A stretch of 6,350 nucleotides of DNA from CAWELS01 sp964468205 (GCA_964468205.1 CAYXVG010000152.1:1-6350), one strand, 5' to 3'. Shown: positions 1 to 6,297, numbered from the stretch's first letter. Notes: generated from the sequence alone by a model not told the origin. Program-made: numbers and translations.

Positions 1-15
1 TCGTTCAAATCGGGG

Positions 16-103
16 ACAAAACGAGCCCGAACGGCGTGACACTCTCAATTCGCTAAACGACTGAACGGGCGTCTACAAAACGGCCTGAAACGCACTGAAC
101 GGT
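16..103 (+). repeat. Cluster of short AACG / GAACGG direct repeats, 34-bp period
   Basis: GAACGG occurs at 29-34, 63-68 and 97-102, exactly 34 bp apart each time; the last two copies extend to ACTGAACGG. A second AACG sits 8-10 bp before each copy (at 20, 56 and 89), and one more lies at 79. ACAAAACG occurs at 16-23 and 75-82. Seven AACG tetramers in about 85 bp is well above chance. The spacing is close to three helical turns, which would suit a protein bound to one DNA face, but a degenerate tandem repeat or the tail of a coding region is equally possible. Confidence 0.45.
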
Positions 104-212
104 GTGGTGAGAGGTGATGGTAGGGCGCGTTTTGGTTGCGATGTGGTGCGCAGGGTGCGTAGAACTTTTTCGTCGATGAAACCGCCCAGCAGACCCTCTG
201 CTAATGCTTCAT

Positions 213-245
213 TTGAGTGCTGTGCTCATCTTCTCGTTATAGAAT
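213..245 (+). promoter_or_regulatory. Weak sigma70-type promoter candidate for the NACHT gene
   Basis: TTGAGT (213-218) and TATAGA (238-243, inside TATAGAAT) are separated by 19 bp. Both are imperfect matches to TTGACA and TATAAT, and the spacing is slightly long. Transcription from this box would begin around 250-253, only a few bases before the ATG at 257. No Shine-Dalgarno sequence precedes that ATG, so a leaderless or nearly leaderless mRNA is the consistent reading. This is inference from a weak motif. Confidence 0.3.
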
Positions 246-256
246 GAGCGGCGACT

Positions 257-2275
257 ATGCCCGCACCGCGCACTTCAACTCTTATTGTCGTTGGGGTGTG
301 TACGCTGGTGCTGCTGCCTGCCCTCCTCAGCCTCGTCGTTAGCCCGCCAGACCAGCTAGAGAAGTACCGCTGGTGGTTTGTACTGCCTTCAATCCTTGTT
401 GCTGGAGTTGCCGTGTGGGGGTTCGTTCGGATCGTACAAGGTGCAGATACAATCTCGTTCGCGGCGGAACGACTCAAGAGGAATAGGCAGCAGATGATCG
501 CCAAGGTTCGAAATGACTGGATCAAAGGCGTGCTCGATCAATCGCTGCACCGGGTGGCTAGGGTCGACTTGGGATTGGAGGAAAGACCGGAGAGTGTCGA
601 GAATCCCTTGACGATAGTTTTGCAGGAGGCAGGTACGGAGCCGCAGCCACTACCGCCATGCACCAGAATCACTACTATCTTTGACGATCACGCTGGCGCT
701 CTGCTCATCCTTGGTGCTCCTGGCGGAGGGAAGACGACTCTGCTACTCGAACTGGCTCGTGATCTCCTTGATCGGGCAGAGAGAGACGACAGCTATCACA
801 TACCAGTGGTTTTCAACCTCTCGTCGTGGGCGGCGAAATCTCTACTGCTAGACGAGTGGCTAGTCGAGGAGTTGAATCAGCGGTACGACGTACCGCGCAA
901 ACTGGGTCAGCATTGGCTTGAGAACGAGGCCTTGCTTCCGCTGCTCGATGGCCTAGACGAGGTAGCAGAAGAACATCGCAATACCTGCGTTGAGACCATC
1001 AACAGATTTCGCGTCGAGCACGGATTGACTCCGATCGCCGTATGTAGCAGGGAAGCGGACTACGGGAAACTGACCCATCGTCTCCGCTTGCCCGGTGCGG
1101 TGCTTATCCAGCCGTTGAAGCGTACTGAAGTTGAAGACTACCTACGGCTGGCCAAAGATCGTCTTGATGGACTGCGAATGGCACTGGAGAGTGATCCTCT
1201 TCTGTGGGAGCTTCTCGATACTCCACTCATGCTCAGTGTAGCGATGCTGGCCTATCAGGGTTCGGGTCTGGTGAAGGGTCTTACGGGAGCCGATCTCTCA
1301 CAACAGCGTCATGATCTCTTTGCGCGGTATGTGGAGAAGATGTTCTCTCGGCGTTCAAGCGGGAAACAATACTCCCACAGACAATCAATTGTGTGGCTGG
1401 CCTGGCTTGCATATTTCATGACGCAATTCGGCCAGAATGCCTTCCATCTTGAGGCTCTGAACATCGACTGGTTGCGATTCGATCGCCAACGACGGCTCCT
1501 CAACCTCACCCGAGGGTTTGCTCTAGGTCTGATCCTTTGGATCGGCGTGCTCCTGGCCATGGTGCGGGAACTACATCAGCTGAAACCGACAGTCCCCCTA
1601 ACTGCGAGTGTCGTGACTGGGTTGCTTCTAGCTGGATTTCGGACTCTCGTAACCATTTACCCGAAGCCAGTGGAATCACTGCGATGGTCCTGGTCTCGAA
1701 TAAAGGCCGGGTCAGGCGCCCTCCTCGTAGTAGCAGTTATATCCGCTGGTCTCCTAGTCTTCTCATACTCCGGAATGATCGAGTCATCTTTCGCGGTGCG
1801 TGCTGTATCGGCCTTAGCACTCGTCTACGTGGTGGTGGTCGGAACAGAGGGATTGACGATACGGGATCTAAGTCTTGCGGATGTCCCGAACGGCGGGACA
1901 CGTCGTTCGGGCTGGACAGCGTTGATAGGTGGATGCTTCTTCTATGTAGTTGCTGGGATATGTGCCTGCATCTATATCTATGCATGGTCGCTGGATATCT
2001 CTAGTTCTCTATTCGCCGCGCTGGTGGTCCCAAGCATCCCCTTCATGTTGGCGAGAGGAGGCTTCTTTTTCATCGATCACTGGACCACGCGCCTCCTCCT
2101 CTGGTGCTACAACTACGCTCCACTACGCTACGTCCGCTTCCTCGACTACGCTGCAGAACGCATCTTCCTCCGCAAGGTGGGCGGCGGGTACATCTTCATC
2201 CACCGGATGCTGATGGAGTACTTCGCCTCGTTGTGGGATGAGGGGAAGGGGCGGTTGAAGTCTGACACAACTTGA
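257..2275 (+). CDS. Membrane-embedded NACHT-domain NTPase (STAND family), possible defence or stress sensor
   Basis: This is an intact 672-residue protein. Two hydrophobic helices lie at about 8-28 and 41-60, followed by a charged linker to about 115. The NTPase core has a Walker A motif, GAPGGGKTT (153-161), and a Walker B motif, LLPLLDGLDEV (226-236), with the acidic run D231, D234, E235 typical of NACHT proteins. A sensor-like strand ending in SRE lies around 260-266 and a helical module with DTPLML at 321-326. About six membrane helices follow (near 421-436, 447-462, 487-506, 511-530, 553-578, 583-606). A soluble tail carries FLDYAAERIF (628-637) and GGYIFIHRMLMEYFASL (643-659), like the F-x-H-x3-x-EYF block near the end of other NACHT modules. 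NACHT proteins are nucleotide-dependent oligomerising switches, and several bacterial ones protect against phage. Here no effector such as a nuclease is visible, so the membrane region itself may be the effector or the anchor. The ATG at 257 has no Shine-Dalgarno sequence; the mRNA may be leaderless. No partner gene is adjacent. The NACHT assignment is firm; the function is inferred. Confidence 0.9.
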   Translation: MPAPRTSTLIVVGVCTLVLLPALLSLVVSPPDQLEKYRWWFVLPSILVAGVAVWGFVRIVQGADTISFAAERLKRNRQQMIAKVRNDWIKGVLDQSLHRVARVDLGLEERPESVENPLTIVLQEAGTEPQPLPPCTRITTIFDDHAGALLILGAPGGGKTTLLLELARDLLDRAERDDSYHIPVVFNLSSWAAKSLLLDEWLVEELNQRYDVPRKLGQHWLENEALLPLLDGLDEVAEEHRNTCVETINRFRVEHGLTPIAVCSREADYGKLTHRLRLPGAVLIQPLKRTEVEDYLRLAKDRLDGLRMALESDPLLWELLDTPLMLSVAMLAYQGSGLVKGLTGADLSQQRHDLFARYVEKMFSRRSSGKQYSHRQSIVWLAWLAYFMTQFGQNAFHLEALNIDWLRFDRQRRLLNLTRGFALGLILWIGVLLAMVRELHQLKPTVPLTASVVTGLLLAGFRTLVTIYPKPVESLRWSWSRIKAGSGALLVVAVISAGLLVFSYSGMIESSFAVRAVSALALVYVVVVGTEGLTIRDLSLADVPNGGTRRSGWTALIGGCFFYVVAGICACIYIYAWSLDISSSLFAALVVPSIPFMLARGGFFFIDHWTTRLLLWCYNYAPLRYVRFLDYAAERIFLRKVGGGYIFIHRMLMEYFASLWDEGKGRLKSDTT

Positions 2276-2512
2276 AAAGATCAATCCTTTCTTAGGGCTA
2301 CTCAGTAGCCTCCAACGATCTCGCGTTCCTAGGTTTCGGCTCAAAGATCCGCAGACTTTACGGCTACTGGAAACATGACACAAATTGCCTTTGGCAGATG
2401 ACTTCCCGTAGTCGCTGAAGAATGTCTGTTGCTCCCCACGCTGGCGTGCCACTGAGGGCTGCCTTCGCTTCTGGGCTTGTTCATGCTCTTCTAACCGTCG
2501 CGAGGTCCACCG
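2276..2512. other. Non-coding spacer between the NACHT gene and the IS21 element
   Basis: No convincing gene is present. A long minus-strand reading frame crosses the region, but it runs antisense into the NACHT tail and into the IS end and has no recognisable domain. A 48-codon minus-strand frame (2341-2484) also lacks a recognisable sequence. The only structure seen is a small hairpin at 2295-2311. Confidence 0.55.
2295..2311 (+). terminator. Small hairpin after the NACHT stop, weak terminator candidate
   Basis: GGCTAC (2296-2301) and GTAGCC (2305-2310) form a perfect 6-bp stem with loop TCA, extended by a G-T wobble pair (2295/2311). It begins about 20 bases after the NACHT stop codon, the right place for a terminator. 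No T-run follows, so intrinsic termination would be weak; it could equally be an RNA 3'-end stabiliser. Confidence 0.3.
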
Positions 2513-2589
2513 TGGCGTTTGCATTTCTCCGGTCTGAGTTCGCCAGCCCGGCCTGGCCCCATTTGATGGCCACATTTGGCCCCACCTGG
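2513..2589 (+). repeat. Left IS21 end (3' of istB) with multiple transposase-binding repeats
   Basis: TGGCCCCA occurs twice in direct orientation, at 2554-2561 and 2577-2584, 23 bp apart. The same pair with the same spacing is inverted at the other end. Outside it lies GAGTTCGC (2536-2543) and a degenerate tip beginning TGGCG at 2513. Multiple spaced repeats at each end are characteristic of IS21-family elements. The outer 25-30 bp differ from the right end by small insertions or deletions, so the exact tip is uncertain by several bases. Confidence 0.7.
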
Positions 2590-2624
2590 GTACCAAAAAG
2601 TTTACCCCATCCGGCCGGAGGTTC

Positions 2625-2710
2625 GTTTCTGCCGCCCCGGCGGGAGTGGAGCCTGGCGACGCCCGCAGGGCGGCGCCGTTAGGCGGAACGGACGGCGGGG
2701 CGGCAGAAAC
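2625..2710. repeat. Long bulged hairpin (15-bp perfect outer stem) after istB
   Basis: GTTTCTGCCGCCCCG (2625-2639) is perfectly complementary to 2696-2710. Inside an 11-by-11-base symmetric internal loop sits a second helix. GCCT (2651-2654) pairs with AGGC (2681-2684), GGCG (2655-2658) with CGCC (2674-2677), and CGCCC (2660-2664) with GGGCG (2668-2672), closed by GCA. It lies 24 bases past the istB stop, inside the IS. It could fold in the istAB transcript as a terminator or mRNA-end structure, or in single-stranded DNA. It lacks a T-run. Confidence 0.6.
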
Positions 2711-2734
2711 TGCGCGACCCGTCGCCCCCGCCTG

Positions 2735-3508
2735 TTAGCGCTTCTTTCTCCTTTCCATCGTCCGCTTGAACCGGAATGACTCCGTCCCGGTCTCGATAAT
2801 ATGCGCCCGGTCCGTGACCCGGTCCAGCAGTGCCTTGCACAGCCGCGGGTTTGGGAACACCTTTGTCCACTCGGAAAAAGGTAAGTTCGTTGTCACGATT
2901 ATCGCCTTGCGCTCAGCCCGCTCCGAGATTACCTGAAACAGAAACTCCGCCCCGATTTCGGCCAACGGCACGTAGCCCACCTCATCGAGGGCGATCACGT
3001 CGTACTTCATCCATCGCGCCATCACCCGCTTGACCTGCCCGTTCTGTTTGGCCTCCACCAAGTCGTTGACCAGCGCCGCCGCCGTGGTAAACCGTACCCG
3101 ACGCTTCTGTAGGCACGCAGCCACGCACAACCCGGTCGCCAGATGAGTCTTGCCGGTCCCGCATTCGCCGATAAAGACCACTGGTTCGCTCCGCTCGATG
3201 TAGCCGCCTTCGGCCAGCTCCCGTACCTGAGCGACGGGAATTTGCGGCGCCTGCGCAAAATCAAATTCCTCCAGCGTCTTCATCCGCGGCAGACGGGCCT
3301 CGCGGATGCGATTCTCGATCGCATGCCGGTCGCGCTCCTCGCATTCCATCGCCAGCAGCGCCTCCAGATACTGGACGTGACTGTGACCTTCCTTCACCGC
3401 CTGCTCGGCCAGCGATACAAAGTTGGCTCCAATCACTGGAACCCGCATTGCCTTGCAGTACTGCTTCACGCTGGCCTGCTCCAAAGACCGTGCCTCGGAA
3501 GTCTTCAC
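2735..3508 (-). CDS. istB: IS21 helper ATPase IstB (DnaA/AAA+-like)
   Basis: This is a 257-residue AAA+ ATPase that assists the IstA transposase. In the IS21 family IstB oligomerises on target DNA with ATP and stimulates transposition, as MuB and TnsC do in other elements. It has a Walker A motif, GECGTGKT (114-121), a Walker B motif, YDVIALDEVGY (169-179), a sensor-1 strand, VTTNLPFSEW (205-214), and an LLDRVTDR segment (227-234) with a likely arginine finger. The N-terminal 100 residues are helical and charged, as expected for the IstA- or DNA-contacting part. The C-terminus ends in a basic tail (RRKKR). The length is normal for the family. The start is GTG at 3508, overlapping the istA TGA by four bases, with AGGAGG (3515-3520) six bases upstream; translation is probably coupled to istA. 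No truncation or frameshift is seen. Confidence 0.95.
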   Translation of the reverse strand: MKTSEARSLEQASVKQYCKAMRVPVIGANFVSLAEQAVKEGHSHVQYLEALLAMECEERDRHAIENRIREARLPRMKTLEEFDFAQAPQIPVAQVRELAEGGYIERSEPVVFIGECGTGKTHLATGLCVAACLQKRRVRFTTAAALVNDLVEAKQNGQVKRVMARWMKYDVIALDEVGYVPLAEIGAEFLFQVISERAERKAIIVTTNLPFSEWTKVFPNPRLCKALLDRVTDRAHIIETGTESFRFKRTMERRKKR

Positions 3509-5028
3509 TGGACGCCTCCTGCCGGATCGGCCAGCAACAAGTCGTAATCGTCCATCACCGGCAGCGGACGTTCAAACTGCTTCAACTCTTCGGCCAACGC
3601 GATGGCGTACTGCCGCCGCTGCTCGGCATCCGGCATCCGCAGGATGTGGAGCACGGCAGCCGCGTCACTGACACCCAGGCGTAGCGCCTCCTCCACCGCC
3701 GCGATCAGCCGGCTCCAATCCTCCGCCATCCCGGCCCGTACCAGCGTGATCATCTCCCGCGTGCCGGCGCTTTTGCCGTGCCGCTCCTCCAACTGTTTCC
3801 AGATCCGATCCAGGCAGTCCGGCCACCGGCCCGCATCCCGCCATTGCTTCAGCGGCGTGGAGCCGGCCATCGCTCCGGGCTTCTTTTCCAGCACGTCCAG
3901 ATAGTGCTCCAGCTCCAGGATCTGATGACCTCGCCCATAACAACGCTCGTGACGCGCCACACACTCGAAGTTCTGCAGAATCTCCACATGCGTCGGCCAC
4001 ACCCGCGCCATCACCCGCACCCCTGGCTCCAGCGGCGCCGAATACCAGTTCGTCTTCACTCGCACCCGGCCCTTGCCGTCCACTTGCGGAAACAGGGTCT
4101 CCTCCAACTCGAACCCTTCCTCCGCCAAGGGCAACAGGCTGGGGCGTTCCGCCTCCATCTCCTCGCCTACGGTCATCGTGCGCCCGCTGATGATGTGCGC
4201 TTGGCTTTCGACACATCGCACCAGCAAAAGCTCATTGAGCTGATCCAGGTCATCGGCCTCCGGAACCGGCACCATGAAGTTACGCCGGTACCAACCCAGT
4301 TCGCCTTCCACACCGCCTTTCTCGTTGCCCCGTCGGGGGCTACAGTACTGGCTCTGGAATCCCCAGTGCGAACGAAACGCGATGATCCGTTCCGTCTCCT
4401 CCCGCTGCCGCCCCCGCAGAATCTTCTTCACCGCCGAGGAAAGGTTGTCATAGCGTAGCGTACGGAACACCCCGCCAAAGTAGTGGAACGCATGCTCATG
4501 GGCATCCAGAAACGCCTGCTGCGTCGCGTTGGTATAGGCCCGATGAAAGCCCGCGCCGCTGGTCATGCTGCGCAAGGCGAAAACTTGCAGCTTGCGCTCC
4601 TCGCCGTCCAGCCGCGCCACCGCTTCGAACCAATCCACTTGCCCTTCCTGGCCCGGCTCGTAGCTTTGTGGAACGAACACTTCACGCCCGGCCAAACCCA
4701 GCTCCCGCTTCCGCTGCCGTACGTACTGGCGCACCGTTGCCTCGCCGATGGGATGCTCTGGCTTCTCCTGTTTTAGCCGCACCCAGATGCGGTGCGCAGT
4801 GTGGCGTTGCTTGCGCGGAGCATGCTGGTCGGACGCCAGGATCTCGTTGATGCACTCCTTCACCGGTCCCAGCTTCGGCTGCGCCCTCTCCGCCTTCTTC
4901 CTCGCCGGCGGAATCGCGCTCGCCAGCGCCTGCCGCACCATCCGGCGGTGGATACCAAACTCCTCCGCCAGTTCCCGAATCGATCTCCCCGCCGTATGTC
5001 CCAGGCGGATCTGCTCAAATAACTCCAT
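3505..5028 (-). CDS. istA: IS21 transposase IstA (DDE / rve fold)
   Basis: IstA catalyses DNA cleavage and strand transfer at the IS ends. The start is placed at the ATG at 5028, because AGGAG (5036-5040) lies seven bases upstream; upstream in-frame ATGs at 5046 and 5094 lack such a site. This gives 507 residues, normal for the family. A helix-turn-helix (about 14-37, with SIRELAEEFGIHRRMVRQAL) should bind the TGGCCCCA end repeats. The retroviral-integrase-like core has D132 in GQVDWFEA, D194 in LRYDNLSSAV and E241 in NEKGGVEGELG, a complete catalytic triad with typical spacing. A C-terminal basic and beta-rich region follows. The stop overlaps the istB start (GTGA), so the two genes form one operon. 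A short perfect hairpin (GTGGC-ATCT-GCCAC, 5056-5069) lies in the leader just before the ribosome binding site. The gene appears intact. Confidence 0.95.
   Translation of the reverse strand: MELFEQIRLGHTAGRSIRELAEEFGIHRRMVRQALASAIPPARKKAERAQPKLGPVKECINEILASDQHAPRKQRHTAHRIWVRLKQEKPEHPIGEATVRQYVRQRKRELGLAGREVFVPQSYEPGQEGQVDWFEAVARLDGEERKLQVFALRSMTSGAGFHRAYTNATQQAFLDAHEHAFHYFGGVFRTLRYDNLSSAVKKILRGRQREETERIIAFRSHWGFQSQYCSPRRGNEKGGVEGELGWYRRNFMVPVPEADDLDQLNELLLVRCVESQAHIISGRTMTVGEEMEAERPSLLPLAEEGFELEETLFPQVDGKGRVRVKTNWYSAPLEPGVRVMARVWPTHVEILQNFECVARHERCYGRGHQILELEHYLDVLEKKPGAMAGSTPLKQWRDAGRWPDCLDRIWKQLEERHGKSAGTREMITLVRAGMAEDWSRLIAAVEEALRLGVSDAAAVLHILRMPDAEQRRQYAIALAEELKQFERPLPVMDDYDLLLADPAGGVQ
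3515..3520 (-). promoter_or_regulatory. Ribosome binding site that fixes the GTG start of istB
   Basis: AGGAGG on the minus strand lies six bases before GTG at 3508, inside the end of istA. It supports the unusual start codon and coupled translation across the 4-base overlap. Confidence 0.75.
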
Positions 5029-5035
5029 CTTGGCT

Positions 5036-5040
5036 CTCCT
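5036..5040 (-). promoter_or_regulatory. Ribosome binding site that fixes the istA start
   Basis: AGGAG on the minus strand lies seven bases before the ATG at 5028. The two upstream in-frame ATGs (5046 and 5094) have no comparable site, and the 5094 start would add 22 residues that lie partly within the inner end repeat. Confidence 0.7.
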
Positions 5041-5080
5041 GTCCATCCGGGTATCGTGGCATCTGCCACCCCCGGGCTGT

Positions 5081-5160
5081 CCAGGTGGGGCCAAATCAGA
5101 GCATCAAATGGGGCCAGATGAGAGTAGCGAACTCACCGGTCTTCTTCTTCGAAAGCGACA
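5081..5160 (-). repeat. Right IS21 end (5' of istA) with multiple transposase-binding repeats
   Basis: On the minus strand TGGCCCCA occurs twice, as complements of 5109-5116 and 5086-5093, 23 bp apart, mirroring the left end. Further out come GAGTTCGC (complement of 5127-5134), ACCGGT (5135-5140) and a GAAGAAGAAG run. A tip TGTCGCTTTC ends at 5160 with the TG/CA dinucleotide expected of IS21 termini. Confidence 0.75.
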
Positions 5161-5684
5161 GCTAAATTGATGCAGTACAAAACTGCTAGAACACCGATTA
5201 GAATCTGGGCTCTTCTAGTTCAATCACCGATCATCGTCAGCTGTGGTGATTTCTGAAACGCTGCTGCATAATGTGCGCAACCTGTTTCTGGGACTGGGTT
5301 CACGACTGTCAACTAGCAGGTGTGTGGGTGTTCTTGTGGGGTTCTGGTATGGGCAGTTTAAAGTCGGTTGTTGCAGCACATCCTAACCTTCAATGCGGGG
5401 CCGGGTTTCAAGCGAACGCCCGAGAAGAATTACTGCACCAGCGTTGTAAGTTGATCGAAGCTCAAGAATGGAAAGAGCGATCAACCAAGAGGACCCAAAG
5501 CCGACCCCGACTGGTAAAACACGGGTCAAAATCCGTGAGGTTCCGATGCGGAGGGGAGGCATATGTTCACGCACAAAGTTGGAGACAAGACTGTCAGTAC
5601 GCCAAAGTTTGGGGACTTTGACGTTACCACTGCCGCAGATGCAGACTACGAGTGCGGAGCAGATCAGTTTAACAGTAACATCTG
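5161..5684. other. Unassigned stretch between the IS21 element and the recombinase remnant
   Basis: No known protein family is recognised in any of the six frames. Overlapping plus frames are open (5271-5621, 5468-6055, 5563-5772), and so is a minus frame (5383-5688). Only the frame at 5563 has a strong ribosome binding site. A 6-bp inverted repeat, ATCACC/GGTGAT (5223-5228 and 5245-5250), and a 5-bp one, CACGG/CCGTG (5520-5524 and 5533-5537), are the only hairpins noticed. The second is followed on the minus strand by TTTT and could be a feeble terminator for leftward-reading transcripts. This is probably recombined or decayed island DNA. Confidence 0.5.
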
Positions 5685-5772
5685 TCAATACATTCGTAAA
5701 AGAAGAATCTGGAGGATGGATACTCTGTGCCCCCTCCGACCCTTCCCGTTTCGCACCGTTAAGAGCAACTGA
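5563..5772 (+). CDS. Possible small hypothetical ORF, truncated by a junction
   Basis: This is a 69-codon frame starting MFTHKVGDKTVSTPKFGDFD. Its ATG is preceded by GGAGG (5550-5554) at eight bases, with a second GGGGAGG nearer the start, a strong ribosome binding context. The first 40 or so codons read like a soluble acidic protein. From 5685 on, the frame runs antisense through the recombinase remnant, so the last 25-30 residues are unlikely to be native. It may be the 5' end of a gene cut off when the recombinase was truncated, or a chance frame. No family is recognised. Confidence 0.25.
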   Translation: MFTHKVGDKTVSTPKFGDFDVTTAADADYECGADQFNSNICQYIRKRRIWRMDTLCPLRPFPFRTVKSN

Positions 5773-6244
5773 TCGAGATCAAGATCGTCTCCACGTTCGA
5801 CGGCGAAGGCCTCACCAACTCGCAAACCAGTGTCCAGGATCAAGCACGCCAGAAGGTGCCCCTCTTGTCCGCGATCGCGGTGCCACGGAATGCGATCAGC
5901 TTCTCGATCTGGGCAGGGCTGAAGGCTTCGATTACCATCTGCTCTTCACGCAGTCTCGGTATCTTGAGGTGTACTGTCGAATGCCCTCCTGCAAACAGCC
6001 AGGTGCAGAACGTGTTGATGCTGCGCAGGTAGGTGTTGACGGTGACGCTGCTTAGGCCACGCGAGCGAAGTGCTGCCACCTGGTCAAGTACATTTGCCTT
6101 AGTCACAGCGGATTGTCCCTTTAGGGCAGGTTCGAGAGCCTTCCACGCCCATCGGTAGGCGTCAGCAGTACCTTGTGTGACGTTGTCGAGGAACAGTTTT
6201 TCTTTGATGAACTGCTCGTATAGTTCTTCCATGGAAGCGGTCAA
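5685..6244 (-). pseudogene. Frameshifted, C-terminally truncated tyrosine recombinase (integrase)
   Basis: The first frame (TTG start at 6244, or ATG at 6232; stop at 5840-5842) encodes 134 residues with a phage-integrase core-binding domain (EELYEQFIKEKLFLDNVTQG, VNTYLRSINTFCTWLF) and the beginning of the catalytic domain (EAFSPAQIEKLIAF). Near 5843 the reading shifts. The next frame continues with CLILDTGLRVGEAFAVE and then TVRNGKGRRGHRVSI before a stop at 5685-5687. These are the Arg-I motif (TGLRxGE) and the beta-hairpin lysine motif (GKG). The shift fits a one-base loss. The His-x-x-Arg and Tyr nucleophile region is absent: none of the minus frames further left shows an HxLRH motif. The protein therefore cannot catalyse recombination. 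It lies 53 bp from the tRNA-Ala gene, on the same strand, as expected for an island integrase. Confidence 0.85.
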
Positions 6245-6297
6245 TCTCTTGTTTCAGATTGCCGTCCATCGCGTTAAGTTGTTGAAGGGTTTTGATT

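Larger units (their letters stand above)
1..256. other. Region upstream of the NACHT gene; no gene assigned
   Basis: No start-to-stop gene is supported here. All three plus frames are open from base 1 for a short distance (stops at 37-39, 54-56 and 60-62), so the 3' end of an upstream plus-strand gene could lie in the first 40-60 bases. The frame ending at 56 would finish ...PNGVTLSIR, but nothing in it is recognisable. Bases 16-103 hold a cluster of AACG-containing short repeats, listed separately, and bases 213-245 hold a weak promoter-like pair. Bases 104-210 show no structure that I can interpret. Confidence 0.5.
2513..5160 (-). mobile_element. IS21-family insertion sequence carrying istA and istB
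   Basis: The element consists of overlapping istA and istB genes enclosed by inverted ends. The inner end repeats are unmistakable: 2553-2589 and the complement of 5081-5117 match at 33 of 37 positions. Outward of these, GAGTTCGC recurs at 2536-2543 and, inverted, at 5127-5134, at the same 10-bp distance from the inner repeat. ACCGGT or CCGGT follows, and then a TG-starting tip (TGTCGCTTTC on the right, TGGCGTTTGC on the left, 7 of 10 matching). The right boundary at 5160 is more secure than the left one near 2513. No target duplication is visible: bases before 2513 read TCCACCG and bases after 5160 read GCTAAAT. Both genes look intact, so the element may be active or recently active. It is visibly more GC-rich than its flanks. 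Elements of this family move by cut-and-paste or through joined-end intermediates using both proteins. Confidence 0.85.

Noticed and set aside
1..62. Definite 3' end of an upstream gene
   Set aside because: All three plus frames are open at the window edge for a similar short length, so no frame can be preferred.
16..103. CRISPR-like array from the 34-bp periodic repeat
   Set aside because: The shared word is only 6-9 bp, far shorter than a CRISPR repeat, and no cas gene is nearby.
1537..2213. Plus-strand frames of 155 and 87 codons overlapping the NACHT gene
   Set aside because: They lie out of frame within the intact NACHT coding sequence and their composition is typical of a shadow frame.
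2123..2596. 157-codon minus-strand open frame across the NACHT tail, the spacer and the left IS end
   Set aside because: It is antisense to the intact NACHT C-terminus, enters the IS inverted repeat and shows no recognisable domain.
2651..2740. Integron attC-like site, suggested by GTTAGGC (2678-2684) and a hairpin
   Set aside because: No paired RYYYAAC core is found at the other end; the outer stem begins GTTTCTG, which does not fit the attC consensus, and no cassette or integron integrase is present.
3143..4458. Several long plus-strand frames inside the IS
   Set aside because: They are antisense shadows of istA and istB in GC-rich sequence; the minus-strand frames carry complete catalytic motifs.
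5383..5688. 101-codon minus frame as the missing C-terminal part of the recombinase
   Set aside because: It contains no HxLRH motif or tyrosine nucleophile context and does not resemble a recombinase catalytic domain.
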